A stretch of 64,000 bases of DNA from Vicinamibacteria bacterium (GCA_025994075.1 JAMQGV010000024.1:372001-436000); one strand, 5' to 3'; shown: positions 22,707 through 31,318, counted from the stretch's first letter. A program made the numbers and translations. The notes: a model not told the origin generated them from the sequence alone.

Positions 22707-23126
22707 CTAGAACGAGTAGCCGACCGCGAACATCACGACGTGGACCCGGCCGCTCGTGTCCTCGAGATACGGCGCGTCGTCGACGTAGTCGACCAGCCGG
22801 TACTCCCCGCGCAGCGAGGCGCGGTCGGAGAGGCGGTAGCGGGCCGCGAGCGACGCGTCGAGACGCGACACGTCGAGGTCGGAGTAGCTCCACGTCTGCG
22901 TGTAGTCGTAGGGCATCAGCGGCACCAGCGCCTTGAAGACGTCGGAGGCCGGCATCGTGAACGGGTCGAGCGCCTGCGCCGCCTGCATCCAGGAGAGCGC
23001 GAGGGTCGCGTCGAACTTCGGGCTGGGCCGCAGGTTGAGGCCCGCGGACACGGCGTCGGTGGTGGTTTCCATGCGGAGGTCGTCGGACGTGAACAGGCCG
23101 GACCGGCCCGTCAGGACGCCGGCCGC
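22707..23126 (-). pseudogene. C-terminal continuation of the MtrB/PioB-like barrel after an in-frame TGA
   Basis: This segment is in the same reading frame as the upstream barrel gene (23127-24860). Without the TGA at 23127-23129 it adds 139 residues: about six more beta strands (ATLALSWMQAAQ, AARYRLSDRASLRGEYRLVDYVDD, VHVVMFAVGYSF) and a C-terminal Phe typical of outer-membrane barrels. The strand pattern is intact, suggesting recent interruption, recoding, or a sequencing error rather than decay. Translation could restart at an ATG (23070-23072), but that would give a piece without an export signal. Confidence 0.7.
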
Positions 23127-24860
23127 TCAACCATCGAAGACCGGCGTGCAGACGTGACTGGTCAGTTCGCCGCCCTCGTGGCTCCAGGCGACCCACGCGT
23201 CCCAGCGGTCCTCCGGGGCGAACCACGCGGTGGCGGTCAGCGCCGTCCGCGTGCGCGCCCAGTCGGTCAGGTCGCCGCCGTCGTTCTCGCCGTCCCAGTA
23301 GCGGACCGACGCGGTGGCGCCGAAGCGGGCCTTCGTCACCGAGACCGAAGCCCGCAGGTCGTTCCACGTCTCGGGCGAGGCGGTGGTGTCGCCGATCCGC
23401 GCGTCGTGGACCTGGAAGTACTGGGTGGAACCCGGCGCCAGCGGGCTGGGCAGGGTGCCGACGTCGGCGAGTGGAGCGCACGCGCCGTCGACGTAGCCGT
23501 ACGGGGCGTCGACGGTGCCGTAACGCCACTCCGCCGACAGCTTCAGGTGCGAGGCCGGTCGCGCCCGCCACGCGAGGCCGAGCTCGTGGGTCCGGGTGCG
23601 GCCCCCGTCCACCTCGACGATCACCTCGTCGCGGTCGAGGTCCTCGAAGTCCCAGCGCGCCTTCAGCGTGCCGCCCTTGCCGGGCAGCTTCCACTGCACC
23701 AGGGCTCCGGCCTCGTAGGCGTCGCGGTCGAGGGCCGAGCTGCGCACGTAGTCGGGGTCGAAGCCGTAGACCTGGCGGTAGGTGCGCCCGGCCTGCGGCC
23801 CGGCGACGGCCGTGCGCTCCGCGTAGTCGATGGCGTACGAGTCGCTGCTCGTGGAATAGGCGCGCGCGCGCAGCACCAGCGAGAGGCGGTCGCGGATCGG
23901 CCGGCTGACCAGCAGCGATCCGCCGCGGTAGTCCGCCTCGATCTCCGTCTGCCGGTTCTTCGTCTTCGCGAAGGCGCCGCTGGCGCTGACGTCGAAGCCG
24001 GCCAGTTCCGCCACGCTCAGCTCGACCCGGCCCTGGGTGCGGTCCGTCTCGGGCTGGGCGTCGACCGGCAGCGGCCCGTCGAGGGCGTCGAACAGGATGC
24101 GGTTGTCGAAGATCGGCGTGCGCAGCTCGGGGTGCAACGCGCGGTCGTAGAGCAGCGTCGACTGCGCGCCCTCGTTGCGCAGCTCGCGGCGCGAGACCTC
24201 GGCCTCGAGGGAGCCCGTCTTCCACTGCCAGCGGCCGTCCACGCCGAACTCGGTCTGGCGCTGGTCGACCTCGCGGGTCTGGCTGGTGACGTGGCAGGTG
24301 TCGCAGTGGCTGATGGTCAGCGACTGGTGGTGCCCGCTGCGGCGCTGGTCGCGCAGGAAGAAGCCGAGCGCGAGGCGGCCGGCGGGCCGCACCTCGGTGC
24401 GGTGCTCGAGCAGCGCGAGCACGTGCTCGTAGCGCCGATCCGGGTCCTTGTCGGTGTGCCACACGATGCGGCCGTTGCGCGAGGCGGCCTCGAGGTTCGA
24501 CAGCGGGTCGTGGCCCAGGCGGACCGGGAAGCGGTCGTAGGTCGTCACCGAGCGGACGGCCTTGCCGAGGTCGAACGACAGCCGGTGGCGCATGTCGTCG
24601 GCGTCGATCACCTCCGAGCGCAGCCACAGCCCGTTGCGGCCGCCCTTCAGGTCCAGTTCGAGAGCGCCGAACGGCCGGGTCTCGTCGGCCGTTTCGAACT
24701 CGGCGGCGAGGTCGGGCAGGCCGCTCAGGCTCGAGTTCCAGACGCCGAGCTCGAGGCGGCCCTTCTCCGCCGGCTTCTCCGAGGGCGGAGCCTGGCCGAA
24801 CGCGGGAGCGCCGGCGAGCACGACGGCGGCGGCGAGGGACAGCGCGCGATGCAGTCTCAT
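23127..24860 (-). CDS. MtrB/PioB-type decaheme-associated outer-membrane protein, cut by an in-frame TGA
   Basis: The frame encodes 577 residues before the TGA, and 717 codons if read through to 22707. A signal peptide (ALSLAAAVVLAGAPAFGQ) is followed by many amphipathic strands of an outer-membrane barrel. A CxxCH-like motif (HCDTCHVTS, near 185-189) lies in the first half, as seen in decaheme-associated barrels. In known systems the barrel encloses a periplasmic decaheme cytochrome and lets electrons cross the outer membrane. The cognate cytochrome gene ends nine bases upstream. The ATG follows a GGGGG-rich site. The product ending at the TGA would lack the last strands and terminal Phe needed for membrane insertion. 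Confidence 0.8.
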   Translation of the reverse strand: MRLHRALSLAAAVVLAGAPAFGQAPPSEKPAEKGRLELGVWNSSLSGLPDLAAEFETADETRPFGALELDLKGGRNGLWLRSEVIDADDMRHRLSFDLGKAVRSVTTYDRFPVRLGHDPLSNLEAASRNGRIVWHTDKDPDRRYEHVLALLEHRTEVRPAGRLALGFFLRDQRRSGHHQSLTISHCDTCHVTSQTREVDQRQTEFGVDGRWQWKTGSLEAEVSRRELRNEGAQSTLLYDRALHPELRTPIFDNRILFDALDGPLPVDAQPETDRTQGRVELSVAELAGFDVSASGAFAKTKNRQTEIEADYRGGSLLVSRPIRDRLSLVLRARAYSTSSDSYAIDYAERTAVAGPQAGRTYRQVYGFDPDYVRSSALDRDAYEAGALVQWKLPGKGGTLKARWDFEDLDRDEVIVEVDGGRTRTHELGLAWRARPASHLKLSAEWRYGTVDAPYGYVDGACAPLADVGTLPSPLAPGSTQYFQVHDARIGDTTASPETWNDLRASVSVTKARFGATASVRYWDGENDGGDLTDWARTRTALTATAWFAPEDRWDAWVAWSHEGGELTSHVCTPVFDG

Positions 24861-24869
24861 GATGTCCCC

Positions 24870-25745
24870 CTACCGCGTCAGGCTGCGGCCGCGGCTGGAC
24901 ACGCCCTGGCTGGGCAGGTCCGAGCCGTGGACCCGGGTGTGGCACTGCGTGCACTTGGTGTTGAAGGCGCGGTTCAGGCCCAGCGCCCCGTTCGAGCTCT
25001 CGCGGTGGATGCCGCCGATCTCGATCTCGCCGTCGGCGGCCGTGTAGCCGCCGTGGAAGTGCAGCTCGTGGCATTGCGCGCAGAGCATCGGCTCGGAGGC
25101 GACGAGCAGCTTGTTCGCCACCGAACCGTGGGGCGCGTGGCACAGGCGGCAGTCCTCCTGGACCGGGTCGTGCTCGAAGACGAACGGGCCCTCCTTGTCC
25201 TGGTGACAGCGGTAGCAGGTGTCGTTGGCGCGCTGCTTGGTCTTGAGCTGGGCCTCGCTCGCCGCGTGCGGGTCGTGGCAGGAGACGCAGGTCATCCGCC
25301 CCTCCTGCAGCGGGTGGCGCGAGGGCAGGCGGAAGGCCGCGTTCTCGGCCGCGTGGCAGCTCGCGCACTGGGCCTCGGGCCGGCCCGCGGCGTGCGTCTT
25401 GTGGCAGTCGTTGCACGACACGCCCGCGTTCGCGTGGGCCGAGGCGTGCCACTGGCCCTGGCCCATCGAGCGGTGGCACTGCAGGCAGGCGGCCGAGCCC
25501 TGGCCCGCCTGGAAGCGGACCATGTCCCTGGCTTCGCCGCTTTCCAGGTGTTTCGCCGGGTCGCCGTGGCAGCCGGCGCAGCCGACCGTCCGGCCCTGCA
25601 CCTCGGACGGGGTCAGCGAGAGGTGACGGTTCTGGAAGCGCGCCTGCGCCTCGTGACAGGCCGCGCAATCGGCGTCCTGCGCCCGCGCGGGACCGGCCAG
25701 GGCCAGGCCCAGTGCCGCCGCCGCGAGCAGGGGGGGAAGTCTCAT
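24870..25745 (-). CDS. Decaheme c-type cytochrome (MtrA/DmsE/PioA family)
   Basis: A 291-residue periplasmic cytochrome. A signal peptide (LLAAAALGLALAGPARAQ) precedes ten CxxCH haem motifs in order: CAACH, CAGCH, CLQCH, CNDCH, CASCH, CVSCH, CYRCH, CRLCH, CAQCH, CTQCH. Length and motif number match MtrA/DmsE. Such proteins insert into the MtrB barrel to form an electron conduit. The barrel gene follows directly. No outer-surface cytochrome (MtrC-like) or inner-membrane quinol oxidase (CymA-like) gene lies in the window, so partners must be elsewhere. The ATG at 25745 is the last of closely spaced candidates before the signal peptide; ATGs just upstream would add one or two residues. Confidence 0.93.
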   Translation of the reverse strand: MRLPPLLAAAALGLALAGPARAQDADCAACHEAQARFQNRHLSLTPSEVQGRTVGCAGCHGDPAKHLESGEARDMVRFQAGQGSAACLQCHRSMGQGQWHASAHANAGVSCNDCHKTHAAGRPEAQCASCHAAENAAFRLPSRHPLQEGRMTCVSCHDPHAASEAQLKTKQRANDTCYRCHQDKEGPFVFEHDPVQEDCRLCHAPHGSVANKLLVASEPMLCAQCHELHFHGGYTAADGEIEIGGIHRESSNGALGLNRAFNTKCTQCHTRVHGSDLPSQGVSSRGRSLTR

Positions 25746-25925
25746 GATGATGGCCCTCCACGCGCGGCGCGCTCCTCCGGAGCGACCCGTCGCGAGGGTC
25801 AGCCCGAGGGAGGGAGGAGGGCGACGCACTTCATGCCGTCGCCAATCTCGGCGGTCGTCCGGGGACATGTCAGGTGACGGAGCATCCAGGCGGGCGGATC
25901 GTTCGTCCCGTACGCGGGCCGGGGC

Positions 25926-25931
25926 TATCCT
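25926..25931 (+). promoter_or_regulatory. -10-like hexamer next to the YihY start
   Basis: TATCCT ends 11 bases before the ATG at 25943 with no Shine-Dalgarno between, so the message would have a leader of about five bases. Confidence 0.4.
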
Positions 25932-25942
25932 GCACGTGCACC

Positions 25943-26812
25943 ATGACGGACGACCGCGATCTGCCCGCCCCGGTCGCGCTCGCCCGGCGCCTCGTCCAGG
26001 ACGCCGAGCTGCACGCGCTGTGTGGCGCGATCGCCTTCTTCTCGCTGCTCTCGTTCTACCCGGGCGCGTTCCTGCTGCTCTCGCTGCTCGGCCGGCTGCC
26101 GTGGGACGCCCCGCGCCTGGCGCTGCTCGAGGCGTTGCGGATGTACTACCCGGCGGCCCAGGAGTTCCTGCTGCGCAACCTCGGCGTCAGCGTCGTCCAG
26201 TACGGCCGCGACCTGCCCTGGTCCGCGGCGCTGTGGATCCTGGTCGGCGCGGCGGGCGTCTTCATCCCGCTCGAGACGGTGCTCAACCGCGCCTTCGGCT
26301 TCCGCCGGCACCGGCCGTACCTCTGGAACCAGGCGGTGGGCACCGCGCTGAGCCTCGCCACCGCGGCGATCGCGGTCCTGGCGCTGCTCGCCGCGGGGGC
26401 GGTCCGCGCCGCCGTCGAGGCGGCGACGGCGCCCGGCTTCGCCCACAGCGCGCTGTCGCTCTTCGCGCTGCGCGGGTTCGCGGTGCTCGGCACCGCGGCG
26501 GTCGTCGTGCTGTGGTTCCGCTTCCTGCCCAACGGGCGCGTCCCGCTCCGCGCCGTGCTGGTGCCGGCCTTCTGGACGACGCTCGCCGTGCACCTCGTGC
26601 ACCTCGGCTATCTGCTGGTGCTGCCGCGGCTGGCGCTGCCGCGCGTCCACGGTCCCTTCTACGTGTCGGCGGGCTTCGCGCTGCTGGCCTACGCCCTCGC
26701 CTTCGTGCTGGTCGGCGGCGCGCTGCTCGCCGGACGACACTCCCCAGGTGCACAATTGGCCTCGGAGATCCCCCCGGAGGAGGAAGCGGATGGAACAGCT
26801 CGAGCTGGCTGA
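25943..26812 (+). CDS. YihY/BrkB-family membrane protein
   Basis: A 289-residue inner-membrane protein with about six helices. Family features include ALCGAIAFFSLLSFYPGAFLLL at the start, VFIPLETVLNRAFGF and a final pair of helices. The family was long misnamed ribonuclease BN; its function is unknown. A C-terminal extension is acidic (EIPPEEEADGT). The ATG at 25943 lacks a Shine-Dalgarno and follows a TATCCT box. The 3' end overlaps the next gene by 23 bases, so the two are coupled. Confidence 0.85.
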   Translation: MTDDRDLPAPVALARRLVQDAELHALCGAIAFFSLLSFYPGAFLLLSLLGRLPWDAPRLALLEALRMYYPAAQEFLLRNLGVSVVQYGRDLPWSAALWILVGAAGVFIPLETVLNRAFGFRRHRPYLWNQAVGTALSLATAAIAVLALLAAGAVRAAVEAATAPGFAHSALSLFALRGFAVLGTAAVVVLWFRFLPNGRVPLRAVLVPAFWTTLAVHLVHLGYLLVLPRLALPRVHGPFYVSAGFALLAYALAFVLVGGALLAGRHSPGAQLASEIPPEEEADGTARAG

Positions 26813-27539
26813 CGGCACCCCGGTCTTCCGGCCCGGGGAGCGCTCGTCGCACGCGTACCGCGTGGAGTCGGGCGCCGTCGAGATCCTGATCGGCGACCCG
26901 CCGGTCGCGCTCACGACCTACGGGCCCGGCGAAGTGTTCGGCGAGATCGGGCTGCTCGAGGGCCGGCTGCGGCGCTACGGCGCGCGCGCCGCGGGCGCGA
27001 CCCGGCTGCAGAAGCTCTCGCTCGAGGAGTGGTCGGCGAGCTCGCTCGCCACCCCCGACGCGGTGCTCGGCTACCTGCGCAGCCTGTTCCGGCGTGTGCG
27101 CGAGATCGACGAGCGGCTGATCCAGCTCCCGCCCGACGCCGAGCACGTGCGTGCCGGCACGCCGAGGCTGCGGCTGGTCCCGGCCAGCCCCGAGGCGGAG
27201 AAGACGCTGCCCGCCGGCGAGTTGCGCATCCGCACGTTTCCGTTCCGGATCGGCCGCGCGTCGCACGGGTCCGAGTCCGAGCAGTCGACGCCTGCTGACC
27301 TTCTGATCCACGACCGGGCGCCGCACAACGTCTCGCGCCGCCACCTGTCGATCGAGGTGGTGGCCGGCCAGGTGATCGCGGCCGACCTCGGCAGCTCGCT
27401 CGGCACCCAGGTCAACGGCGTCAAGGTGGGCGGCCACCACAAGGAGTCCGAGATCGCGCTGCAGCCGGGCCGCAACGAGATCGTGCTCGGCGGCTCGCGC
27501 TCGCCGCACCGCTTCCTGCTCTTCGTGGAGAGCGATTGA
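26790..27539 (+). CDS. Cyclic-nucleotide-binding-like and FHA-domain protein
   Basis: A 249-residue cytoplasmic protein. The N-terminal 110 residues follow a cNMP-binding beta roll (FRPGERSSHAYRVESGAVEIL, YGPGEVFGEIGLLEG). The C-terminal part is an FHA domain (FRIGRASHG, NVSRRHLSIEV, SSLGTQVNGVKV) that would bind phosphothreonine. The FHA signature (GR, SRRH, NG) is complete. It could read out one of the Ser/Thr kinases encoded in this region, at 14682 or 34459. The ATG follows GGAGGAGGAAG. The stop overlaps the TTG start of tadA by three bases. Confidence 0.88.
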   Translation: MEQLELADGTPVFRPGERSSHAYRVESGAVEILIGDPPVALTTYGPGEVFGEIGLLEGRLRRYGARAAGATRLQKLSLEEWSASSLATPDAVLGYLRSLFRRVREIDERLIQLPPDAEHVRAGTPRLRLVPASPEAEKTLPAGELRIRTFPFRIGRASHGSESEQSTPADLLIHDRAPHNVSRRHLSIEVVAGQVIAADLGSSLGTQVNGVKVGGHHKESEIALQPGRNEIVLGGSRSPHRFLLFVESD

Positions 27540-28000
27540 CGGACGACGACGTCCGCTTCATGCGCCTGGCACTCGACCAGGCGGCGCGGGCGGAAGCAGC
27601 GGGCGAGGTGCCGGTCGGCGCGGTCGCCGTGCGCGACGGCGAACTCGTGGCGGCGGCCTGCAACGCCCCGGTCGGCAGCGGCGACCCCACGGCCCACGCC
27701 GAGGTGCTGCTGCTGCGCGCGGCGGCCCGCGCCCTCGGCAACTACCGGCTGCCGGGGCTCACCGTGTACGTGACGCTGGAGCCGTGCCTGATGTGCGTGG
27801 GGGCGCTGGTGCTGGCGCGGGTCGAGCGCGTCGTGTTCGGGGCCCCGGAGCCCAAGTTCGGGGCGCTGGGCTCGCGGGTCGACGCCCTCTCTCTCGGGCT
27901 CAACCACTCGTTCTCCGTGGAGTCGGGCGTCCTGGGGGAGGAGTGCGCCGCCCGGGTGGTGGCCTTCTTCCGCTCGCGCCGCGGGCTCGACTTGAAGTAA
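27536..28000 (+). CDS. tadA: tRNA adenosine(34) deaminase TadA
   Basis: A 154-residue zinc deaminase that converts A34 of tRNA-Arg(ACG) to inosine; that tRNA is at 11294. Zinc ligands and catalytic Glu are present: HAE at 54-56 and PCLMC at 83-87. The end (NHSFSVESGVLGEECAARVVAFFRSRR) is typical of the family. The start is a TTG overlapping the upstream stop; an ATG at 27560 would remove the conserved first helix residues. It opens a conserved gene cluster ending with recR. Confidence 0.95.
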   Translation: MTDDDVRFMRLALDQAARAEAAGEVPVGAVAVRDGELVAAACNAPVGSGDPTAHAEVLLLRAAARALGNYRLPGLTVYVTLEPCLMCVGALVLARVERVVFGAPEPKFGALGSRVDALSLGLNHSFSVESGVLGEECAARVVAFFRSRRGLDLK

Positions 28001-28027
28001 ACTCCTTGCTCCGACCGTTTGCCCCAT

Positions 28028-28117
28028 GGAGAGGTGCGAGAGCGGTTGAATCGGGCGGTCTCGAAAACCGTTGAGCCTTCACGGGTTCCGTGGGTTCGAA
28101 TCCCACCCTCTCCGCCA
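28028..28117 (+). tRNA. tRNA-Ser (CGA)
   Basis: A 90-base class II tRNA with acceptor stem GGAGAGG/CCTCTCC, anticodon loop CTCGAAA (CGA), a long variable arm, T-loop TTCGAAT and encoded CCA. It lies 27 bases after tadA. Confidence 0.96.
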
Positions 28118-28178
28118 TCCCTCCCGCGCAGGCTCATGGCCTGACGCGCTGGAGGGGGGCCAAGCATCACGGCCGGAG

Positions 28179-28350
28179 CCCGACGGGGGCTTGGGGGCGG
28201 AGGAGGCCGGAGTCGTCCGACGTAGCCCCCATGGGACCAGCGGCGGGCTTCGCCCAAAGCTGGAACCCGACGGGGCTTGGGGCGGAGGAGCGAAGCGACG
28301 TAGCCCCATGGGACCAGCGGCGGGCTTCGCCCGACGCTGGAACCCGACGG
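28179..28350. repeat. Imperfect tandem repeat between the two tRNA-Ser genes
   Basis: Two copies of an 77-87-base unit, starting CCCGACGGGG at 28179 and at 28266, share GACGTAGCCCC, ATGGGACCAGCGGCGGGC and TTCGCCC. A third copy begins at 28343 (CCCGACGG) and runs into the second tRNA. The GGGC-TTC-GCCC core is a small hairpin. The unit does not encode a protein. It resembles an intergenic repeat family, but no other full copy was seen in the window. Confidence 0.75.
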
Positions 28351-28438
28351 AGAGATGCGAGAGCGGTTGAATCGGCTTGACTGGAAATCAAGTGTGGGGG
28401 TAACTCCACCGGGGGTTCGAATCCCCCTCTCTCCGCCA
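28349..28438 (+). tRNA. tRNA-Ser (GGA)
   Basis: A 90-base class II tRNA with acceptor stem GGAGAGA/TCTCTCC, anticodon stem CTTGA/TCAAG, loop CTGGAAA (anticodon GGA), long variable arm and encoded CCA. Confidence 0.96.
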
Positions 28439-28474
28439 ACTCGGCCAGCCGTTGAAGTAGGCTAGAGGTTCCCC

Positions 28475-28604
28475 GGGTCGGTCGCACGTGGGTCCCGGTC
28501 CTGCGCAACGCGAGACGTCGAACCCCGCCAGGCCCGGAAGGGAGCAACGGTTAGACGCCCCTCGGGTGTGCCGCAGATCGCCGGGGCCCACGTGGGGCCG
28601 ACCC
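28475..28604 (+). ncRNA. ffs: Signal recognition particle RNA, small bacterial type
   Basis: The Ffh-binding domain is recognisable by GCCAGGCCCGGAAGGGAGCA (about 28530-28549), equivalent to the symmetric and asymmetric loops and GGAA tetraloop of 4.5S RNA. The ends pair: GGGTCGG with CCGACCC, and CACGTGGG with the GCCCACGTG side, giving one long rod of about 130 bases. Ends are estimated from pairing. The position before dnaX is as in Bacillus subtilis. Confidence 0.92.
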
Positions 28605-28636
28605 GCAACAACAAGTTTCCGAAGGCAGCGAACCAC

Positions 28637-30340
28637 GTGTCCTACCGCGCCCTGGCGCTGAAGTACCGGCCGCGCACGTTTTCGGAGATCGTCGGCCAGG
28701 AAACCGTGGTGCGCACGCTGCAGAACGCGCTGCGCTCCGGCCGCATCGGCCACGCCTTCCTGCTGACCGGCACCCGCGGCGTCGGCAAGACCACCTCGGC
28801 GCGGATCCTGGCCAAGGCCCTCAACTGCGCGAAGGCCGACGGCCCGACCGCCGAGCCGTGCCTCGAGTGCGCGTCGTGCACCGAGATCGCCGCCGGCAGC
28901 AGCCTCGACGTGCAGGAGATCGACGGCGCGTCGAACAACGGCGTCGAGAACGTGCGCGAGCTGCGCGAGAGCGCCCGCTACAACCCGTCGCGCGACCGCT
29001 TCAAGGTGTGGGTCATCGACGAGGTCCACATGCTGTCGACGGCGGCCTTCAACGCGCTGCTGAAGACGCTCGAGGAGCCGCCGCCGCGGGTCAAGTTCAT
29101 CTTCGCGACGACCGACTACCACAAGGTCCCCGACACCATCCTCTCGCGCTGCCAGCAGTACGACTTCAAGCAGCTCTCGACCCGCCAGCTCCACGACCAC
29201 CTGCGCCACGTGGCGAAGGAGGAGGGCATCGCGATCTCGGAGGCGGCGCTCGGCCGCGTCGCCCGCGCCGCCGAGGGCAGCGTGCGCGACGCGCTGTCGC
29301 TGTTCGACCAGGTGCTGGCCTACTCCGGCGCCGAGGTGAAGGACGAGGACCTGGCGACGCTGCTCGGCCTCGTCGACCGCGAGCTGCTGACAGGCGCCTC
29401 GCGCGCGGTGCTCGAGGCCGATGCCGGCGCCCTGCTGCGGCTGGTCGACGCGCTGGCCGCGGCCGGCGCCGACTACCGCACCTACTGCCGCGAGCTGCTG
29501 CTGCACTTCCGCGAGCTGCTGCTGCTGAAGGTGGCGCCCGGCGAAGAGGCGCTGCTGCAGGAGCTGACCGCCGAGGAGCGCGCGGCGATCCAGCCGCTGG
29601 CCGACGCCTTCTCCGAGGACGACCTGCTGCGCGCGCTCGACCTGCTCGGCCGCGCGGAGCTGGAGCTGCGCAACGCCACCGACCCGCGCGTCGCGCTCGA
29701 GCTGGTGCTGCTGAAGCTGTGCTCGCTGCGACGGCTGCTGCCGCTCGCCGAGCTGCTCGCCCGCGCCGAGCGGTTGCTGGGCGGTGCCCCGGCCGCGCCT
29801 CCCGCGCCGGCCCCGCGCGCGCTGCCGGCTCCGCCCGTTCCCGCGCTGGCGCCGCGCCCGGTGGCTGCGCCCGCAGCGGCGCGTCCGGCTCCAGCGCCGG
29901 CCCCCGCCGCCGTGCCCGCGCGCCGCGGGGCTCCGGCTCCCGCCCCGCCGCCGGCCGAGGGACCCGCGCTGGCGGCCGACGCCAGCGCCGACGAGCTGCT
30001 CGCCGCGCTGCAGGCCGCCGCCGCGACGCGGCCGTCGCTCCTGACCCCGGTCAGGGCGGCCACCGCGCGCCGCGAGGGCGGCACGCTGGTGCTCGAGCCC
30101 GAGGCCGACTACGCCGCCTTCGTCAGCTCGCACGCCGGCGACTACGAGGAGCTGCTCAAGCGCGCCGGCGCCCGCGTGAAGCTGAAGGTGGAGGCCCGCT
30201 CGGCGGCCGCCGCCGAGCCCACCCCGCAGCAGAAGAAGCGCGAGGAGCTGATCCAGGAGGCGGCCGCCGACCCGGCGGTCCAGGTCACCCTCGACCTGTT
30301 CGGCGGCCGCGTCGTCGACGTGCGCGAAGCCAAGGACTAG
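28637..30340 (+). CDS. dnaX: DNA polymerase III subunit gamma/tau
   Basis: A 567-residue clamp-loader ATPase. It starts [21 protein letters not shown]. Walker A is GTRGVGKTT (45-53), a four-Cys zinc module lies at 64-81 (NCAK...EPCLECASC), Walker B region [10 protein letters not shown] follows, and the SRC sensor motif is in [12 protein letters not shown] Pro/Ala-rich linker (about 385-455) leads to a C-terminal tau-type domain. No A-rich slippery site is evident, so a shorter gamma form by frameshifting is not supported. The GTG at 28637 matches the family start; upstream in-frame sequence overlaps the SRP RNA. It is followed by ybaB after nine bases. Confidence 0.95.
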   Translation: MSYRALALKYRPRTFSEIVGQETVVRTLQNALRSGRIGHAFLLTGTRGVGKTTSARILAKALNCAKADGPTAEPCLECASCTEIAAGSSLDVQEIDGASNNGVENVRELRESARYNPSRDRFKVWVIDEVHMLSTAAFNALLKTLEEPPPRVKFIFATTDYHKVPDTILSRCQQYDFKQLSTRQLHDHLRHVAKEEGIAISEAALGRVARAAEGSVRDALSLFDQVLAYSGAEVKDEDLATLLGLVDRELLTGASRAVLEADAGALLRLVDALAAAGADYRTYCRELLLHFRELLLLKVAPGEEALLQELTAEERAAIQPLADAFSEDDLLRALDLLGRAELELRNATDPRVALELVLLKLCSLRRLLPLAELLARAERLLGGAPAAPPAPAPRALPAPPVPALAPRPVAAPAAARPAPAPAPAAVPARRGAPAPAPPPAEGPALAADASADELLAALQAAAATRPSLLTPVRAATARREGGTLVLEPEADYAAFVSSHAGDYEELLKRAGARVKLKVEARSAAAAEPTPQQKKREELIQEAAADPAVQVTLDLFGGRVVDVREAKD

Positions 30341-30349
30341 GAGATCGCG

Positions 30350-30658
30350 ATGAACCCGTTCGGCAACCCGCAGAAGCTGCTCAAGCAGCTCCAGAGCGCG
30401 CAGGAGCGCATCCAGCGCGAGATCGCGGAGATGGTCGTCGAGGCCTCGGCCGGCGGCGGCATGGTCAAGGTGACGATGACCGGCGAGAAGAAGGTCACCG
30501 CCGTCGCCATCGACCGCCAGGTCGTCAACCCCGACGACGTCGAGATGCTGCAGGACCTGATCGTGGCCGCGCTGACGGAGGCCTCGGCCCGCGTCGACGA
30601 GCAGGTCAAGGACAAGATCGGCTCGCTGACCGGCGGGATGAAGCTGCCCGGCTTCTAG
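30350..30658 (+). CDS. ybaB: YbaB/EbfC-family nucleoid-associated protein
   Basis: A 102-residue DNA-binding protein with the family pattern: an N-terminal helix rich in Gln/Lys ([23 protein letters not shown]), the central sheet [27 protein letters not shown] and a final helix ([21 protein letters not shown]). It lies between dnaX and recR, as in most bacteria. It starts after GGAGAT. Confidence 0.94.
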   Translation: MNPFGNPQKLLKQLQSAQERIQREIAEMVVEASAGGGMVKVTMTGEKKVTAVAIDRQVVNPDDVEMLQDLIVAALTEASARVDEQVKDKIGSLTGGMKLPGF

Positions 30659-30672
30659 CCGGGACGCCTTCC

Positions 30673-31272
30673 TTGCAGGACTACCCCGCCCCGCTGGCCG
30701 CGCTCGTCGACGAGCTGCGGCGGCTGCCCGGCATCGGCCAGAAGACCGCGCAACGGCTCGCCTTCCACCTGATGAAGGCGCCCGAGGGCGAGGTCCAGCG
30801 CCTCGCGGCGGCGCTCGCCGGCTTCCGCGCCGCCCTGCGCCTGTGCACGGTCTGCAACGCGGTGGCCGAAGGCGAGTTGTGCGCGTACTGCGCCGACCCG
30901 GCCCGCTCCGACCGCACGCTCTGCGTGGTCGAGGAGCCGCTCAACCTGGTGGTGGTGGAGCGCACCCGCGACTTCAAGGGCCGCTACCACGTGCTGCACG
31001 GCGCGCTGTCGCCGCTGTCGGGCGTGGGGCCGGAGGAGCTGCGGATCGAGGGGTTGCTCGAGCGGGTGCGCCGGGGCGGGGTCGAAGAGGTGATCCTGGC
31101 CACCAGTCCCACCGTCGAAGGCGAGGCCACGGCGGTCTACCTGGCGCGCCTGCTGAAGCCGCTGGGCGTGAAGGTGACGCGGATCGCGATGGGCGTGCCG
31201 GTCGGTGCGGACCTCGACTGGGCGGACGAGGTGACGCTCGCCAAGGCGCTGGAAGGGCGCCGCGAGTACTGA
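30673..31272 (+). CDS. recR: Recombination protein RecR
   Basis: A 199-residue protein of the RecFOR gap-repair pathway. It has the HhH-like start ([24 protein letters not shown]), the four-Cys zinc finger (CTVCNAV...CAYC), a Toprim domain ([15 protein letters not shown] to [20 protein letters not shown]) and the C-terminal Walker-like [26 protein letters not shown]. The start is a TTG at 30673, giving the usual length of about 200 residues; no ATG or GTG fits. It follows ybaB by 14 bases. Confidence 0.95.
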   Translation: MQDYPAPLAALVDELRRLPGIGQKTAQRLAFHLMKAPEGEVQRLAAALAGFRAALRLCTVCNAVAEGELCAYCADPARSDRTLCVVEEPLNLVVVERTRDFKGRYHVLHGALSPLSGVGPEELRIEGLLERVRRGGVEEVILATSPTVEGEATAVYLARLLKPLGVKVTRIAMGVPVGADLDWADEVTLAKALEGRREY

Positions 31273-31318
31273 TCGCGCAAGCCCCGTCTTTTCAACGGGT
31301 AACGCGGCCGGTGCCGCC

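Noticed and set aside
28637..30340. Programmed frameshift in dnaX giving a gamma subunit
   Set aside because: No A-rich or U-rich slippery heptamer followed by a clear hairpin was seen; AAGAAGCGC near 30233 is not slippery.
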